Assembly (NCBI RefSeq): GCF_000427685.1
Contig: NZ_KE386573.1
Location: 744,001-808,000 of the forward strand
Source: Haloplanus natans DSM 17983
GTDB lineage: Archaea; Halobacteriota; Halobacteria; Halobacteriales; Haloferacaceae
DNA length: 64,000 nt
Direction: 5' to 3'
Below the pieces are notes generated by a model, which saw only the letters and a program-made list of their open reading frames with translations, had not been told where the DNA came from and did no database searches. Position numbers and translations under genes: made by a program. The number at the start of each line of letters is the position of its first letter. Position 1 is the first letter of the stretch. Positions 34,194-44,548 of this stretch are shown piece after piece.

Positions 34194-34570
34194 GGTACTG
34201 TTTAGATTAGCGTACTTGGACTGGGGACACCTCGAAAGCCCCGACTCGCTGGAGTCGGGGGTAGCGAGGCGGCTTCGCCGCCTCGAACACGCGCACGGCT
34301 TCGCCGTGCGCGAACCTCGCTGCGGTCCTCGGCCTTCGGCCTGCGGTCCTTGCGTCGGCCGCCTTCCTCCAGCGAGTCGCCCCTTTCAGTCCCACCCGCA
34401 TCGGCTGGCCACCCGGCCGCCGCCGGGTGGGACTGAAAGGGGCCGGCGTCTCGGCGTACCCGGACGACGCAAGCACCGCAACGCAGTGAGGAGCGCAGCG
34501 AGTCCCGGGAGCCGAGACGCCGGGGGCTTTCGAGGTGCTCCCAGTTTCACAGGCTTATCTAAACACTACT
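34194..34570. mobile_element. IS6-related MITE, 377 bp, with 8-bp target duplication
   Basis: The ends GGTACTGTTTAGATTAGC and (reverse complement) AGTAGTGTTTAGATAAGCC match the terminal repeats of the IS6-family remnant at 58441. The flanks carry a perfect 8-base direct repeat TCAGCGAC at 34186-34193 and 34571-34578. There is no transposase. A second, inner pair of inverted arms (acctcgaaagcccc / ggggctttcgaggt) follows, and the middle is packed with hairpins closed by TTCG loops (ggcggcTTCGccgcc, cacggcTTCGccgtg) and a long stem cctttcagtcccaccc / gggtgggactgaaagg. Confidence 0.85.
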
Positions 34571-34592
34571 TCAGCGACCACCCACGTTTTGA

Positions 34593-36803
<2,211 letters not shown>

Positions 36804-36937
36804 TCGTTTCGACAGCACCTCGTCGGCGAGGCGTCGTGGGACCACCCGTGCCACGCGGTATGCGGCCCGCGTGGCGAGTGGCCGCAGGTCGTGGTCCGCA
36901 CAGTAGTTTTATTAATCATGTGGAACCCAAAGACAGT

Positions 36938-37204
36938 ATGCGAAAGTATCCCGCGACGCTGGTGCGCGTATTCGAGCACAAACTGGAGGCGGGGGCCGAC
37001 ACCGACGAGGACATCCCCTTCGACAAAGCCGACCTCCAGCGGGCGACCGACGAGTTGGATATCGACGTTCGGCAGGTACTCGAAATCCCCTCGGCGTACA
37101 GTTCGACCCGCGCGCTTCCCGACGATATCACCGAACACGGATACGTGGACATCGAACCCGACGAGTCGACCGAGGGCGAAACGTATCTGTTCGTCAAGGA
37201 CTGA
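36938..37204 (+). CDS. Small acidic protein of unknown function, 88 aa
   Basis: ATG at 36938 with TTTTATTAAT 22-31 bases upstream, so leaderless. Sequence MRKYPATLVRVFEHKLEAGADTDEDIPFDKADLQRATDELDIDVRQVLEIPSAYSS (described in parts: a helix, an acidic loop, a second helix, a beta end) suggests a compact winged or helix-turn domain. It resembles, from memory, N-terminal domains of some restriction-like proteins, but I would not assign this. Its stop codon begins palindromic repeat copy 3. Confidence 0.6.
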   Translation: MRKYPATLVRVFEHKLEAGADTDEDIPFDKADLQRATDELDIDVRQVLEIPSAYSSTRALPDDITEHGYVDIEPDESTEGETYLFVKD

Positions 37205-37286
37205 TAGTAATCATTGTAAGTCAGTACCGGTGGTTCGCCGACCCGTTCTGGCGAACCACCGGTACACGGTTACAGTACACACTATG
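37203..37286. repeat. Palindromic ~85-bp repeat, copy 3
   Basis: Starts within the TGA stop of the 36938 gene (TGATAGTAATCATTGTAAG), has inner arms gtaccggtggttcgcc / ggcgaaccaccggtac and ends in cactATGAGAC. The inner stem differs from copy 1 by a base pair change kept on both arms (gggtcgcc to ggttcgcc with ggcgaaccac), i.e. compensatory. Confidence 0.88.
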
Positions 37287-37349
37287 AGACGACCCGCCGT
37301 CGCTCCTGCGGTGCGAAATTTATGTGCCACTCGGTCCTACCGAGCGGTG

Positions 37350-38180
37350 ATGCGTGTCGTTGACTCGCTTCGGCAACCCGAGTACACCGGCGAGAATCGG
37401 TGTGGGCCGTGTACCGTCGTCAACCTCCTCGTCACGGTGGGGCTGTCGGCCGCGACGTGGATTCTCGTCGGCCCCTGGAGCGGGGTCGGCACGTTCGTCG
37501 TCTGCACTGCGGCCGTCTACTTCCGGGGTTACCTCGTTCCCGGAACCCCGACGCTGACGAAGCGGTATCTCCCGGCGCCGGTGCTCCGAGCGTTCGGCAA
37601 GGAGCCGGTTGCGGACCGCACCGTCCGCCCGGTCGGCGACGACGCCCCGAGCGAGCGCTGGCTCCTCGCCGCCGGCGCGCTCGACGAGCGCGACGACCCC
37701 GACGGCCCGACCCTTGCCGACGACTTCGGCGACCGATGGGAAACGGCCGTCGAGAACGTCTCCTCCGGCGCCCCGACCGAGACCGACCTCTGCGACGCGC
37801 TCGGCACCGACGACGTCTCGAAACACGCCGACACCGGGGCAGTCGTCGAGGGGTCTCGATCCGTCCGGTGGCTCTCCGTCGCGGCGATGCGAGCCGACAT
37901 CGCCGCGGCCCGCGTCTTCGCGACGACGGTCGCGGGCTGGGACGACGTCGGTCCGGGGCGACGGGTCGACCTGTGTCGTGACCTTCGACTGTTCGCTCGG
38001 ACGTGCCCCGACTGCGGCGGCGGCGTTACCCTCGACGAACGGACCGTCGACCCCTGCTGTGAACGCCCCCACACGCTGCTCGAGGTCCGCTGTTCGGCGT
38101 GTGAGACGCCACTCGCCGACGCCGCGGTCGCCGGGACCGACGGCACGGTCCCCTCACGTGTCCGCGCACTCCGGGAGTGA
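37350..38180 (+). CDS. Membrane-anchored zinc-ribbon protein, paralog of the 12668 gene at its start
   Basis: 276 aa from the ATG at 37350; AATTTATG lies 26-33 bases upstream, so leaderless. Residues 18-25 read RCGPCTVVN, followed by two hydrophobic segments (LLVTVGLSAATWILV and VGTFVVCTAAVYFRGYL), then a soluble domain and a C-terminal ribbon with CPDCGG ... CCE ... CSACE. The N-terminal unit matches that of the 95-aa protein at 12668. Function unknown. Confidence 0.78.
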   Translation: MRVVDSLRQPEYTGENRCGPCTVVNLLVTVGLSAATWILVGPWSGVGTFVVCTAAVYFRGYLVPGTPTLTKRYLPAPVLRAFGKEPVADRTVRPVGDDAPSERWLLAAGALDERDDPDGPTLADDFGDRWETAVENVSSGAPTETDLCDALGTDDVSKHADTGAVVEGSRSVRWLSVAAMRADIAAARVFATTVAGWDDVGPGRRVDLCRDLRLFARTCPDCGGGVTLDERTVDPCCERPHTLLEVRCSACETPLADAAVAGTDGTVPSRVRALRE

Positions 38181-38669
38181 TGTCAAGCTGGATGGTCGTT
38201 CCGGAGCGGATGGCATCGCGTACGGACGGGTGTCACCCGCCCCCAGCGCCCGCTGACCCCGGCCGCGTATGCGACTCATCTTTCTACGAGCGGGAAACCC
38301 CGCCGTGAACGGCTGTCTCTTACCCACAAATCGAGTCGCTGTCGAGGTCAATAAATCCGACCGAAACCCCGATATCTACAGATGTAACACTCCTATGGAA
38401 CGATTTTGCTGATCTCGTTTCCCACATTCAGTACCCACCCCACCGCCGAGATCATCGCCCGGATCACTCCCCATCTCAATCTTCCGGTCACAGATTGGGT
38501 TCGATAGCGTCTGAAACGTCTGTTTGGGACTCGGTGAACTTACGGGTAAAAGACAGCCGTTCACGGCGGGGAGGAACGCGACACGGTGAGGAACAACCGC
38601 CGTTCGGTGGCCCACCGACTCCCCACACCCGACGCAACCTATATGAATGTGAGATGTTACATATGAAAT
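38181..38669. repeat. Non-coding stretch with a 28-bp inverted repeat (38298-38571)
   Basis: Arms at 38298-38325 and 38544-38571 are inverted copies with one mismatch (core cgccgtgaacggctgtct / agacagccgttcacggcg). They enclose 218 bases without a gene. Each arm looks like the left-end hairpin of an IS200/605-type element, so this may be two such ends facing each other just upstream of the tnpB at 38670. Confidence 0.6.
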
Positions 38670-39883
38670 ATGGCGGAGGCGCGTCGCACGGTCGTCGTCA
38701 AACTCGATATGGACGACAGCGACGCGACTCTCCTCCACGAAACCGTCGAGGAGTACCTGTGGGCGTGCAACTACGTCGTCCGAGACGCGTGGCAGGACGA
38801 CTACAAGCCCACCTCGAAAACCGAACTCCACGACCGGACGTACTCCGACGTGCGCGAACAGACACGGCTTCAAGCCAACCTCGTTCAATCCGCACGCAAC
38901 AAAGCCGCAGAAGCCATCAAGGGCGTCGTTGCCCGCTGGCAGAACGGCAAGAAGGCGTCACAACCACACTTCACGACCCCATCCGTCAGATACGACAAAC
39001 GGAGCGCGACGTTCCACGATGACCGCGTATCCCTCTCCACGGTGAACGGACGTATCGAAGCCGAATACGTCCTTCCACCAGAGGGAGACAACCCGCACAC
39101 GAAGTACCTCCGCGACGACGACTACGAGGTCACGGGTGCGACGCTCCAGTACCGCGACGCGACGGACACCTTTTTTTCCACATCGGAACAAAGGCTGACG
39201 TGGGGTCCGAGATACCGGACGAAGGCGACGCCGAGAACAGCACAGTCCTCGGCGTGGACCTCGGTATCGAACAGATTGCCGTCACGTCAACCGGAATGTT
39301 CTGGAGCGGCGATTACCTCAATCACCGCCGTCGGGAGTACGAGCGGGTCCGTGGCGATCTTCAACGGACAGGCACGGAATCAGCCCACCGAACAATCGAA
39401 CGGATGGGCGACCGGGAGACACGGTGGGTAGAGGACTACCTACACCGTATCTCGAAAGCAATCGTCCAAGAAGCCGTCGCGCACGGGTGCGACCGGATAG
39501 CTTTCGAGGAGTTGAGGGACATCCGCGACCGGATGCCGGGCGCAAAGAAGTTCCATGCGTGGGCGTTCCGCCGCTTGTACGACTACACGGCGTACAAGGC
39601 CAAAGCGGAGGGTATCGACGCCACGCAGGTAGACCCGGCGTACACGTCCAAGCGGTGTTCGAAGTGTGGGACGACGCTAGACGAGAACCGCCCGTCACAA
39701 GCGAGGTTCTGTTGCCAGAAGTGTGGCTACGAGGTCAATGCGGACTACAACGCGGCGAAGAACATCGGATTTCGGCTACTCCGTGCGGGGCAAAAGTCTC
39801 CGCACGGAGGGGCGACACGTCACCTCGCCCTGAAGTCGGGGACGCTGAACGTGAACGGCGGCTACTCGCCTGCCACCCAGTAG
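38670..39883 (+). pseudogene. tnpB: tnpB with a frameshift at a T7 run
   Basis: The first frame (from ATG 38670, [16 protein letters not shown]) runs to the sequence RDATDTFF, where gacaccttttttt carries seven Ts; reading must shift to continue as [29 protein letters not shown] in the second frame to 39883. Adding one T or removing two restores it. The second part has [29 protein letters not shown] and NADYNAAKN, so all RuvC and zinc residues are intact. Either a recent inactivation, a sequencing error, or -1 slippage on T TTT TTT. Confidence 0.85.
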
Positions 39884-40018
39884 GGTCGGCCAGAACGGGA
39901 GTCCACCGACAAGCTCCGCCCTTTAGGGCGGAGAAGGTGACATCTTCGGGACGGTGACCCAATGGGCGCGGACTGCTCGAAACAAACTTAATGTATGTGT
40001 GTGTATCTACCATCTACG
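39884..40018. other. Right-end hairpin of the tnpB element, then ferredoxin promoter
   Basis: Stem ctccgccc-ttta-gggcggag at 39914-39933 followed by aaggtgaca is the right-end / guide-RNA-type hairpin. Further right cttaatg is 26-32 bases before the ferredoxin ATG at 40019, a leaderless promoter. Confidence 0.55.
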
Positions 40019-40498
40019 ATGGGCATCGAACTCCCTGCCGTTGGCCCGGGAGCTAACACCGACGACGACGACGGCGAGGACCTCCCACCCGCGGAGCTCG
40101 AGTATCTCAGTTACCAATCCATTGTCGAACACGGGTGGGAGATCGACGACGAGAACCTCTTCGATAAGGCAGCGCGTGCGAACCTCGACGACGACCGCTA
40201 CGGTCGGATCGAGATCGACCGCGACGAGACGCTTCTCAGATCCGCCGAGGAACACGACCTCAAATGGGGTTCACAGTGTCGCTCCGGGACGTGTAACGTC
40301 TGTGCGGCGGTGATCAAAAGCGGGGAGATCGAGATGGACATGAACTTGGCACTCACGGACGAGCAAGTCGAGAACGGGGCCCGCTTGACCTGTACGGCGT
40401 ACCCCGGAAGCGACCGGATTCGGCTCGTGTTCAACGCCTTCCCGCTCATCGCGAACGACGACCCCGGCCGCGGCCGCGAGCCGCCGGCCGAGGACTGA
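40019..40498 (+). CDS. Haloarchaeal [2Fe-2S] ferredoxin
   Basis: 159 aa. Plant-type cluster ligands C-R-S-G-T-C-N-V-C (C-x4-C-x2-C) and a fourth Cys in RLTCTAYP. As in haloarchaeal ferredoxins an acidic insert (DDDDGEDLPPAELEYLSYQSIVEHGWEIDDENLFDKAA) precedes the beta-grasp core. A candidate electron carrier for oxidoreductases, possibly including the hydrogenase, but nothing links them directly. Its stop codon begins palindromic repeat copy 4. Confidence 0.92.
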   Translation: MGIELPAVGPGANTDDDDGEDLPPAELEYLSYQSIVEHGWEIDDENLFDKAARANLDDDRYGRIEIDRDETLLRSAEEHDLKWGSQCRSGTCNVCAAVIKSGEIEMDMNLALTDEQVENGARLTCTAYPGSDRIRLVFNAFPLIANDDPGRGREPPAED

Positions 40499-40581
40499 TA
40501 CTGTTTATTGTAACTGGGTACCGGTGGGTCGCCACGACGGTCCGGCGATCCACCGGTACTGACTTAGGATAAACACTATGA
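40497..40581. repeat. Palindromic ~85-bp repeat, copy 4
   Basis: Starts within the ferredoxin TGA (TGATACTGTTTATTGTAAC), inner arms gtaccggtgggtcgcc / ggcgatccaccggtac, ends with ggataaacactATGAGAC. One mismatch in the inner stem and two in the outer arm. Confidence 0.9.
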
Positions 40582-40687
40582 GACCGACTGTGTCTCCGGT
40601 GACCGTCGAGACGGCCCGGCGGGGCCCCCGTCGCAACGGCGGCGGTTGGACCGACCCTCGCAACGCGGCGCCGTCCGTCGCCGGGTG

Positions 40688-41029
40688 CTACTCGCGTATC
40701 GCGTACGAACTCGGATGCGACGAGTCGGCGAAGACGACGAGCGTCACGAGGTCCTCCTCGATGTCGAAGAAGTCGTGTTCGAGTCCCCGTTCGACGAAGA
40801 CGGTATCGCCCGGTTCGACGGCGTGGACGTCGTCGCCCACCCGCACCTTCCCCGTGCCGGCGACGACGTAGTAGAGTTCGTCCTCGGTGTGTGGGTTCTT
40901 CGGGACCGCCTCACCGGCGGCGTGGCGGCCGATTTCGACCGTCATCGACCCTTCGTCCAACACTTCGAGGTAGTTGCCGCTCTCGTCGGCGAGCTGATCG
41001 AGCACGTCGAGTGCCGAGGCATGTGTCAT
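40688..41029 (-). CDS. Cupin-domain protein, 113 aa
   Basis: ATG at 41029 (MTHASALDVLDQLADES). The cupin motifs are visible: motif 1 PKNPHTEDELYYVVAGTGKVRVGDD (G-x5-HxH-like variant with H and E) and motif 2 VEPGDTVFVERGLEHDFFDI. A single-domain small-molecule-binding or sugar-modifying cupin; substrate unknown. Tail-to-tail with the ferredoxin/repeat. Confidence 0.85.
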   Translation of the reverse strand: MTHASALDVLDQLADESGNYLEVLDEGSMTVEIGRHAAGEAVPKNPHTEDELYYVVAGTGKVRVGDDVHAVEPGDTVFVERGLEHDFFDIEEDLVTLVVFADSSHPSSYAIRE

Positions 41030-41089
41030 CACGTATCACCCTAGTCGCGTAGTCGTATGTCGGCGTCGATACAATAGCGTTACGCGCCT

Positions 41090-41284
41090 ACAGCGTTCGT
41101 TCGGTGTAGCGGTTGATCTCCGGTCGCTGCGGATGCGTCTCGTTCGGGCCGTCTCAAAACCCGTCGCGCTTGTGCGCTTCGTCGATGGGCACGATTTCGA
41201 GCACACGAACTTCGCCCTCCGCTTCCAAGACGGTGTGAACTGCCTCGGGGTCAAGTGGTTCGAGAGACCGTAGGTCTCTCGTCA
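41090..41284 (-). pseudogene. Degenerate gene fragment next to a truncated tnpB
   Basis: From ATG 41284 the frame MTRDLRSLEPLDPEAVHTVL ... DEAHKRDGF stops at TGA 41154, but the same frame continues after the stop as DGPNETHPQRPEINRYTERTL to TAG at about 41091. The last residues resemble the end of the DICT protein at 48573 (INRYIERTL). I read this as a decayed gene piece; the part before the stop could be a separate 43-aa protein. Confidence 0.35.
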
Positions 41285-41332
41285 TCACGAAACGGCGTAG
41301 CCGTTTCGAACGACCCCGAGGCTTCCCGTGGG

Positions 41333-42208
41333 TTAGTCGGACACTCCCATCCGACCATCCGCCTGATAGCCTCGGGCGGTCGGGTGGGTCACGGTCGGGG
41401 CGTCCACGGCCCCCGATGCCTGCCGTCGCACCTTCCGAACAACGGGAAGGCTCTTGAGAGCAGGCACATTCCAATCGAGTTTCCTGATGCCTTTCACGGC
41501 GATGTTGACGCTTGCACCACGGTCGCTGTGGTCTTGATGAGAACACGACCGACACTTGAACCGCTTCTTGTTCCGATTCGCACGCTCCGTATGCCCGCAC
41601 ATCGGACACCGCTGGCTCGTGTATTCGGGGTTAATCCGCGCAGTCGGAATCTCCTCGAACGACGCCTTGTACGACGTATAGAACTGAAGGGCGCGGAACG
41701 GGAGGTGGTGCGAGCGTCGGTTCACCCGCGTGCCGTAGTCGATACTGTCGCGCATCTCTTTGAGGTCTTCAAAGACGATACACGGCTTCTCGAACTGACG
41801 GCTCCACTCCACGATGTGCCGAGATACCTTGTGGAGTCGGTCGCGGACAAACCGTTCCTCACGTTCTTCCAACGTGTCGTGAATGCTGTCCTTCCCCGCG
41901 TTTTGAACGCGCTTCCGCATCGTGAAGTAACACGGCGCGCTCTTGACGGAGGGGGGGGGAAGAACCGCCGCTTCGATATCGGCATCCGGCCAGTCATGTG
42001 GGGGTCGACACAGTGTGAGTGGTGGCGTGTGCCGAAGGGTCTCCGGGCTGATCGAGTCCCGGTAGATATCGGCCGCTTTGGGTGGCTGCTTACGAGTCAG
42101 CGGTGGGAGTGCGCCACCGTCGGGATCCTCGGCCAGTGCAGACATACTCTCGATAGTGTCGTCGATGTGCAGTAGCGCCCGGAGGAGTTCGATGCGACGA
42201 TCGGTCAC
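41333..42208 (-). pseudogene. Chimeric ORF: 65-aa haloarchaeal domain joined to the C-terminal half of TnpB
   Basis: 291 aa from a GTG at 42208. Residues 1-65 (TDRRIELLRALLHIDDTI ... PPLTRKQPPKAADIYRDSISPETLRH) match the remnant at 43470-43669. From about residue 80 (to 41333) the sequence is TnpB: EKPCIVFEDLKEMRDSI, INPEYTSQRCPMCGHT, CRSCSHQDHSDRGASVNIA. The N-terminal half of TnpB with the first RuvC Asp is missing, so nuclease activity is not expected. A right-end hairpin (cgaaacgg / ccgtttcg) is at 41288-41308. The element cut the small gene, and the frames joined by chance. Confidence 0.75.
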
Positions 42209-42217
42209 CGCCGATCT

Positions 42218-42595
42218 CTACGGACTCGGACGAACGCTTTCAGGTAGACTCGGGACACGATCACAAAGCTCAGTGAGACAGGTTTCGAGGATTGCCATCG
42301 GGTTCGGATCTATAAACGATGCAGATTCACGGTGCGGTGCTGGCCACGTTTCGTGGTCAACTTGGAAGTGACTCGGCCCTAGCGTCTCGTGGGTGTCGTC
42401 CTGATGCCAGCCACATGACCATGGCGTCCCCGGTTCATTGTACTGGATGCGGAACTCATCCCATTCGGAATGTGGACGCCACTCGAATTCGAGCGTCGCG
42501 TTGCCAACATCCACGTTCTGATCAAAAAAGACCGCGCGATTGAGGGTCGCTACGAGACGGACTGGACGCATCGGACTTGGTTTGGCGTCTACCAT
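42218..42595 (-). CDS. Putative toxin-like partner in a regulator operon, 125 aa
   Basis: ATG at 42595 (MVDAKPSPMRPVRLV); the frame extends to 42691. Aromatic-rich beta protein: FFDQNVDVGNATLEFEWRPHSEWDEFRIQYNEPGTPWSCGWHQDD and HFQVDHETWPAPHRESASF. This D-x-H...-type layout recalls the DUF6516/TumE-like protein at 44182 (YDNAPYHLDVGRHHRH) in size and position, but identity is low. Lies between an upstream winged-helix gene (42706) and the interrupted small domain (42208), all on the minus strand with short spacers. Confidence 0.5.
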   Translation of the reverse strand: MVDAKPSPMRPVRLVATLNRAVFFDQNVDVGNATLEFEWRPHSEWDEFRIQYNEPGTPWSCGWHQDDTHETLGPSHFQVDHETWPAPHRESASFIDPNPMAILETCLTELCDRVPSLPESVRPSP

Positions 42596-42705
42596 TGTCA
42601 CACCAACTTCTCGTCGAAGTCGAGTTGCGGCTCGTTTGTGAACCTCGTATCGGTGGAGATGCGTGTTCCCAGAAATCGGTGGAGTTCCCATTTGCTGTCA
42701 CCGGG

Positions 42706-43224
42706 TCAGTTGGAGGATGCGATACGACGCTCGCGAGTCGCCTCGATCGTATCATAGAGCTGAATTGCCTGCTTGATGAGCATCGCTTGGTGCTCATAGT
42801 AGTCCCAATCCTCTGCGTCGTGTCGCCGCTGTCGGCGTTCGGATGCCGGAATATCATCCCCGACCGTTGCCCGAAGTTCATCCGCAGACGCCACATCGTA
42901 CTCCTCTTTCCACTCGTCGATATCATCTCGGATTGTATCTAATTCGGCTGTGAGCTCGTCTTTTTCATGGTCGTTGACGAGGTCACGGATCTGGTCGAAA
43001 TACTGGGTGACTGGATCTGGATAGTAGCAGGTCTCACGGCCCCGCATGATCGTCGTGAGTTTATCCGCTTCGACCAATTGTGTGAGATATTTTTCAGCCG
43101 TGTTCCGGGCAACACCAGCTGTCTCAGCTATTTCTCCCGCGTTTTTTGGTTCGCGAACTGTCATCGCAACCTCTCGAATCCGGGCGACCTTTGTCGTGTG
43201 ATCTGTGGTTCCCGAGTCGCTCAT
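42706..43224 (-). CDS. Winged-helix regulator with coiled-coil tail (DUF7342-like)
   Basis: 172 aa. Residues 12-75 are an ArsR/MarR-like winged helix (IREVAMTVREPKNAGEIAETAGVARNTAEKYLTQLVEADKL and RGRETCYYPDPV); residues 75-165 form long charged helices (HEKDELTAELDTIRDDIDEWKEEY, YYEHQAMLIKQAIQLYDTIEATRERR). Proteins of this layout commonly come first in haloarchaeal toxin-antitoxin-like pairs with the kind of small protein that follows here. Probably represses its own operon. Confidence 0.75.
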   Translation of the reverse strand: MSDSGTTDHTTKVARIREVAMTVREPKNAGEIAETAGVARNTAEKYLTQLVEADKLTTIMRGRETCYYPDPVTQYFDQIRDLVNDHEKDELTAELDTIRDDIDEWKEEYDVASADELRATVGDDIPASERRQRRHDAEDWDYYEHQAMLIKQAIQLYDTIEATRERRIASSN

Positions 43225-43293
43225 ACACGTACTCGGATCTCTATCATCCTTAGTGTTTTGAATCTTGATTCAATATATTGAATTGGACGCGTT

Positions 43294-43735
43294 TTGGCTA
43301 GCAATACCGAAGCGCAAGACTCGGATTCCAAAGAAGCCTATCGAGAGATTATCGAAGCGAGACTGGAACCGGTGGAATATCCAGACGAGTCGAAACGTGT
43401 GGTTGGCTCACCGTGCTGTCGCTCAGACCCACCCGTGAACGGGTGGGCTTCCACTCGCTACGTTTCGTCCAGTGAGTCGTTCTGTACCCGAAGGAGCTGG
43501 ATCGGTGGTACTGCCCGGAGCGATTCCGGACAGATCGAGTCCCGGTGGATATCAGCCGCCTTGGGTGGCCGCTTGCGAGTCAACGGTGGAAGTTCGTCAC
43601 CGTCGAGATCCTCCAAGGTGACCAAGCGGGCGTCAAGGGCCTGGACGAGGCGCCACGCCCGATCGGTCAGTCTGGAGGTGTCACCTTCCCCGCCGGGAAC
43701 GGCGGGGTTTCCCGCTTGTATCTTGATGCGGGGTC
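43294..43735. other. Mobile-element ends enclosing a decapitated 65-aa gene
   Basis: On the minus strand: a hairpin ccccgcc-ggga-acggcgggg (43688-43707), then a gene remnant (43470-43669) reading LTDRAWRLVQALDARL ... LPPLTRKRPPKAADIHRDS ... QNDSLDET, homologous to the first 65 residues of the 42208 ORF but with CTG where the other has its GTG start; then a second hairpin cccacccgt-gaacgggtggg (43428-43447). Bases 43294-43410 have a short acidic frame without clear meaning. Confidence 0.5.
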
Positions 43736-44201
43736 AGGCCGATGCGGCCGATTCTGACTCTTCACCGCGGGGGAGGCCGAACTCAACCTCGATTCGGACC
43801 GTATCGTAGGGGACGTACGGCTTCTTCGCACGGCCGTCCTCTTGGAAGTGGATGATGCCGTACTCGGCCAGCAGGTGCAGATCGTCGTGGACGTCGTGCA
43901 CGTCACGGTCGAGGCGGTTGGTCAGTGCGCGGATACTCTCGGGCGGGTCCTCCATCACCGCTTCGAGCAGCTCCATCCGCCGGTCGGTCAGCAGCTGGCG
44001 GAGCCGCGAACGGTCTTCGAAGTTGACGACGTGCGGAACCTCCTCGCCGTCCTCCCATTGTTCGGCGCGCTCGATGGCTGCCGCCTGCGCCTGCTTCGCG
44101 GGGAGCGACGTGATGCGGAGGGTCGAAGGATACTCGGCCTCGTCCGGGTCTGGCGTGAATTCGTCGTGCGTGGGTTCGGTGTCAGTCGGTTCGTTGCTCA
44201 T
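43734..44201 (-). CDS. TumA-like antitoxin (HVO_A0114-type HTH protein)
   Basis: 155 aa. The N-terminus is acidic and disordered; LRITSLPAKQAQAAAIERAEQWEDGEEVPHVVNFEDRSRLRQLLTDRRMELLEAVMEDPPESIRALTNRLDRDVHDVHDDLHLLAEYGIIHF (in parts) is a winged helix of the kind found beside TumE/DUF6516 toxins. Overlaps the toxin gene by 20 bases. Expected to neutralise the toxin and repress the operon. Confidence 0.8.
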   Translation of the reverse strand: MSNEPTDTEPTHDEFTPDPDEAEYPSTLRITSLPAKQAQAAAIERAEQWEDGEEVPHVVNFEDRSRLRQLLTDRRMELLEAVMEDPPESIRALTNRLDRDVHDVHDDLHLLAEYGIIHFQEDGRAKKPYVPYDTVRIEVEFGLPRGEESESAASA

Positions 44202-44490
44202 AGATTTCGGTCACCTCGTTCTGGAAGTCCTCGATCAGGTCGGAGAGACCTGTGAACTCCAGCTGCGTGATGTCGCCCTCAGGTGGGTGTCGATGATGCC
44301 GTCCGACATCCAGGTGGTAGGGCGCGTTGTCGTACCGCAGGAGTGTATCGCCATCAGCGTTCATATACTGGAAGCTGTACTTCAGCCCCTGCGGGAAGTC
44401 CTCGCTCATCGGGACCTGCCATGCGACCATCTCGTACCGACTCCCGTCCGGTTTCTCGTCTTCTTCTCGGTACACGACCGTCGCAGGCAT
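44182..44490 (-). CDS. TumE/DUF6516-like toxin
   Basis: 102 aa. MPATVVYREEDEKPDGSRYEMVAWQVP, RYDNAPYHLDVGRHHRHPPEGD and the helical end LSDLIEDFQNEVTEIYE fit the TumE family, whose D-N-x-P-H/Y-H pattern is conserved. First gene of the pair with the antitoxin at 43734. This module appears intact, in contrast to the PIN-based modules nearby. Confidence 0.8.
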   Translation of the reverse strand: MPATVVYREEDEKPDGSRYEMVAWQVPMSEDFPQGLKYSFQYMNADGDTLLRYDNAPYHLDVGRHHRHPPEGDITQLEFTGLSDLIEDFQNEVTEIYEQRTD

Positions 44491-44548
44491 CGTTCTCCTA
44501 TGTTGGGATAGAATCCCAACAAACTTAACTCTTACACGAACGAGAGTC

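Noticed and set aside
34255-34440. CRISPR-like direct repeats in the hairpin-rich core of the MITE
   Set aside because: The repeats are inverted stems with TTCG loops and no regular spacers; no CRISPR array is present in the window.
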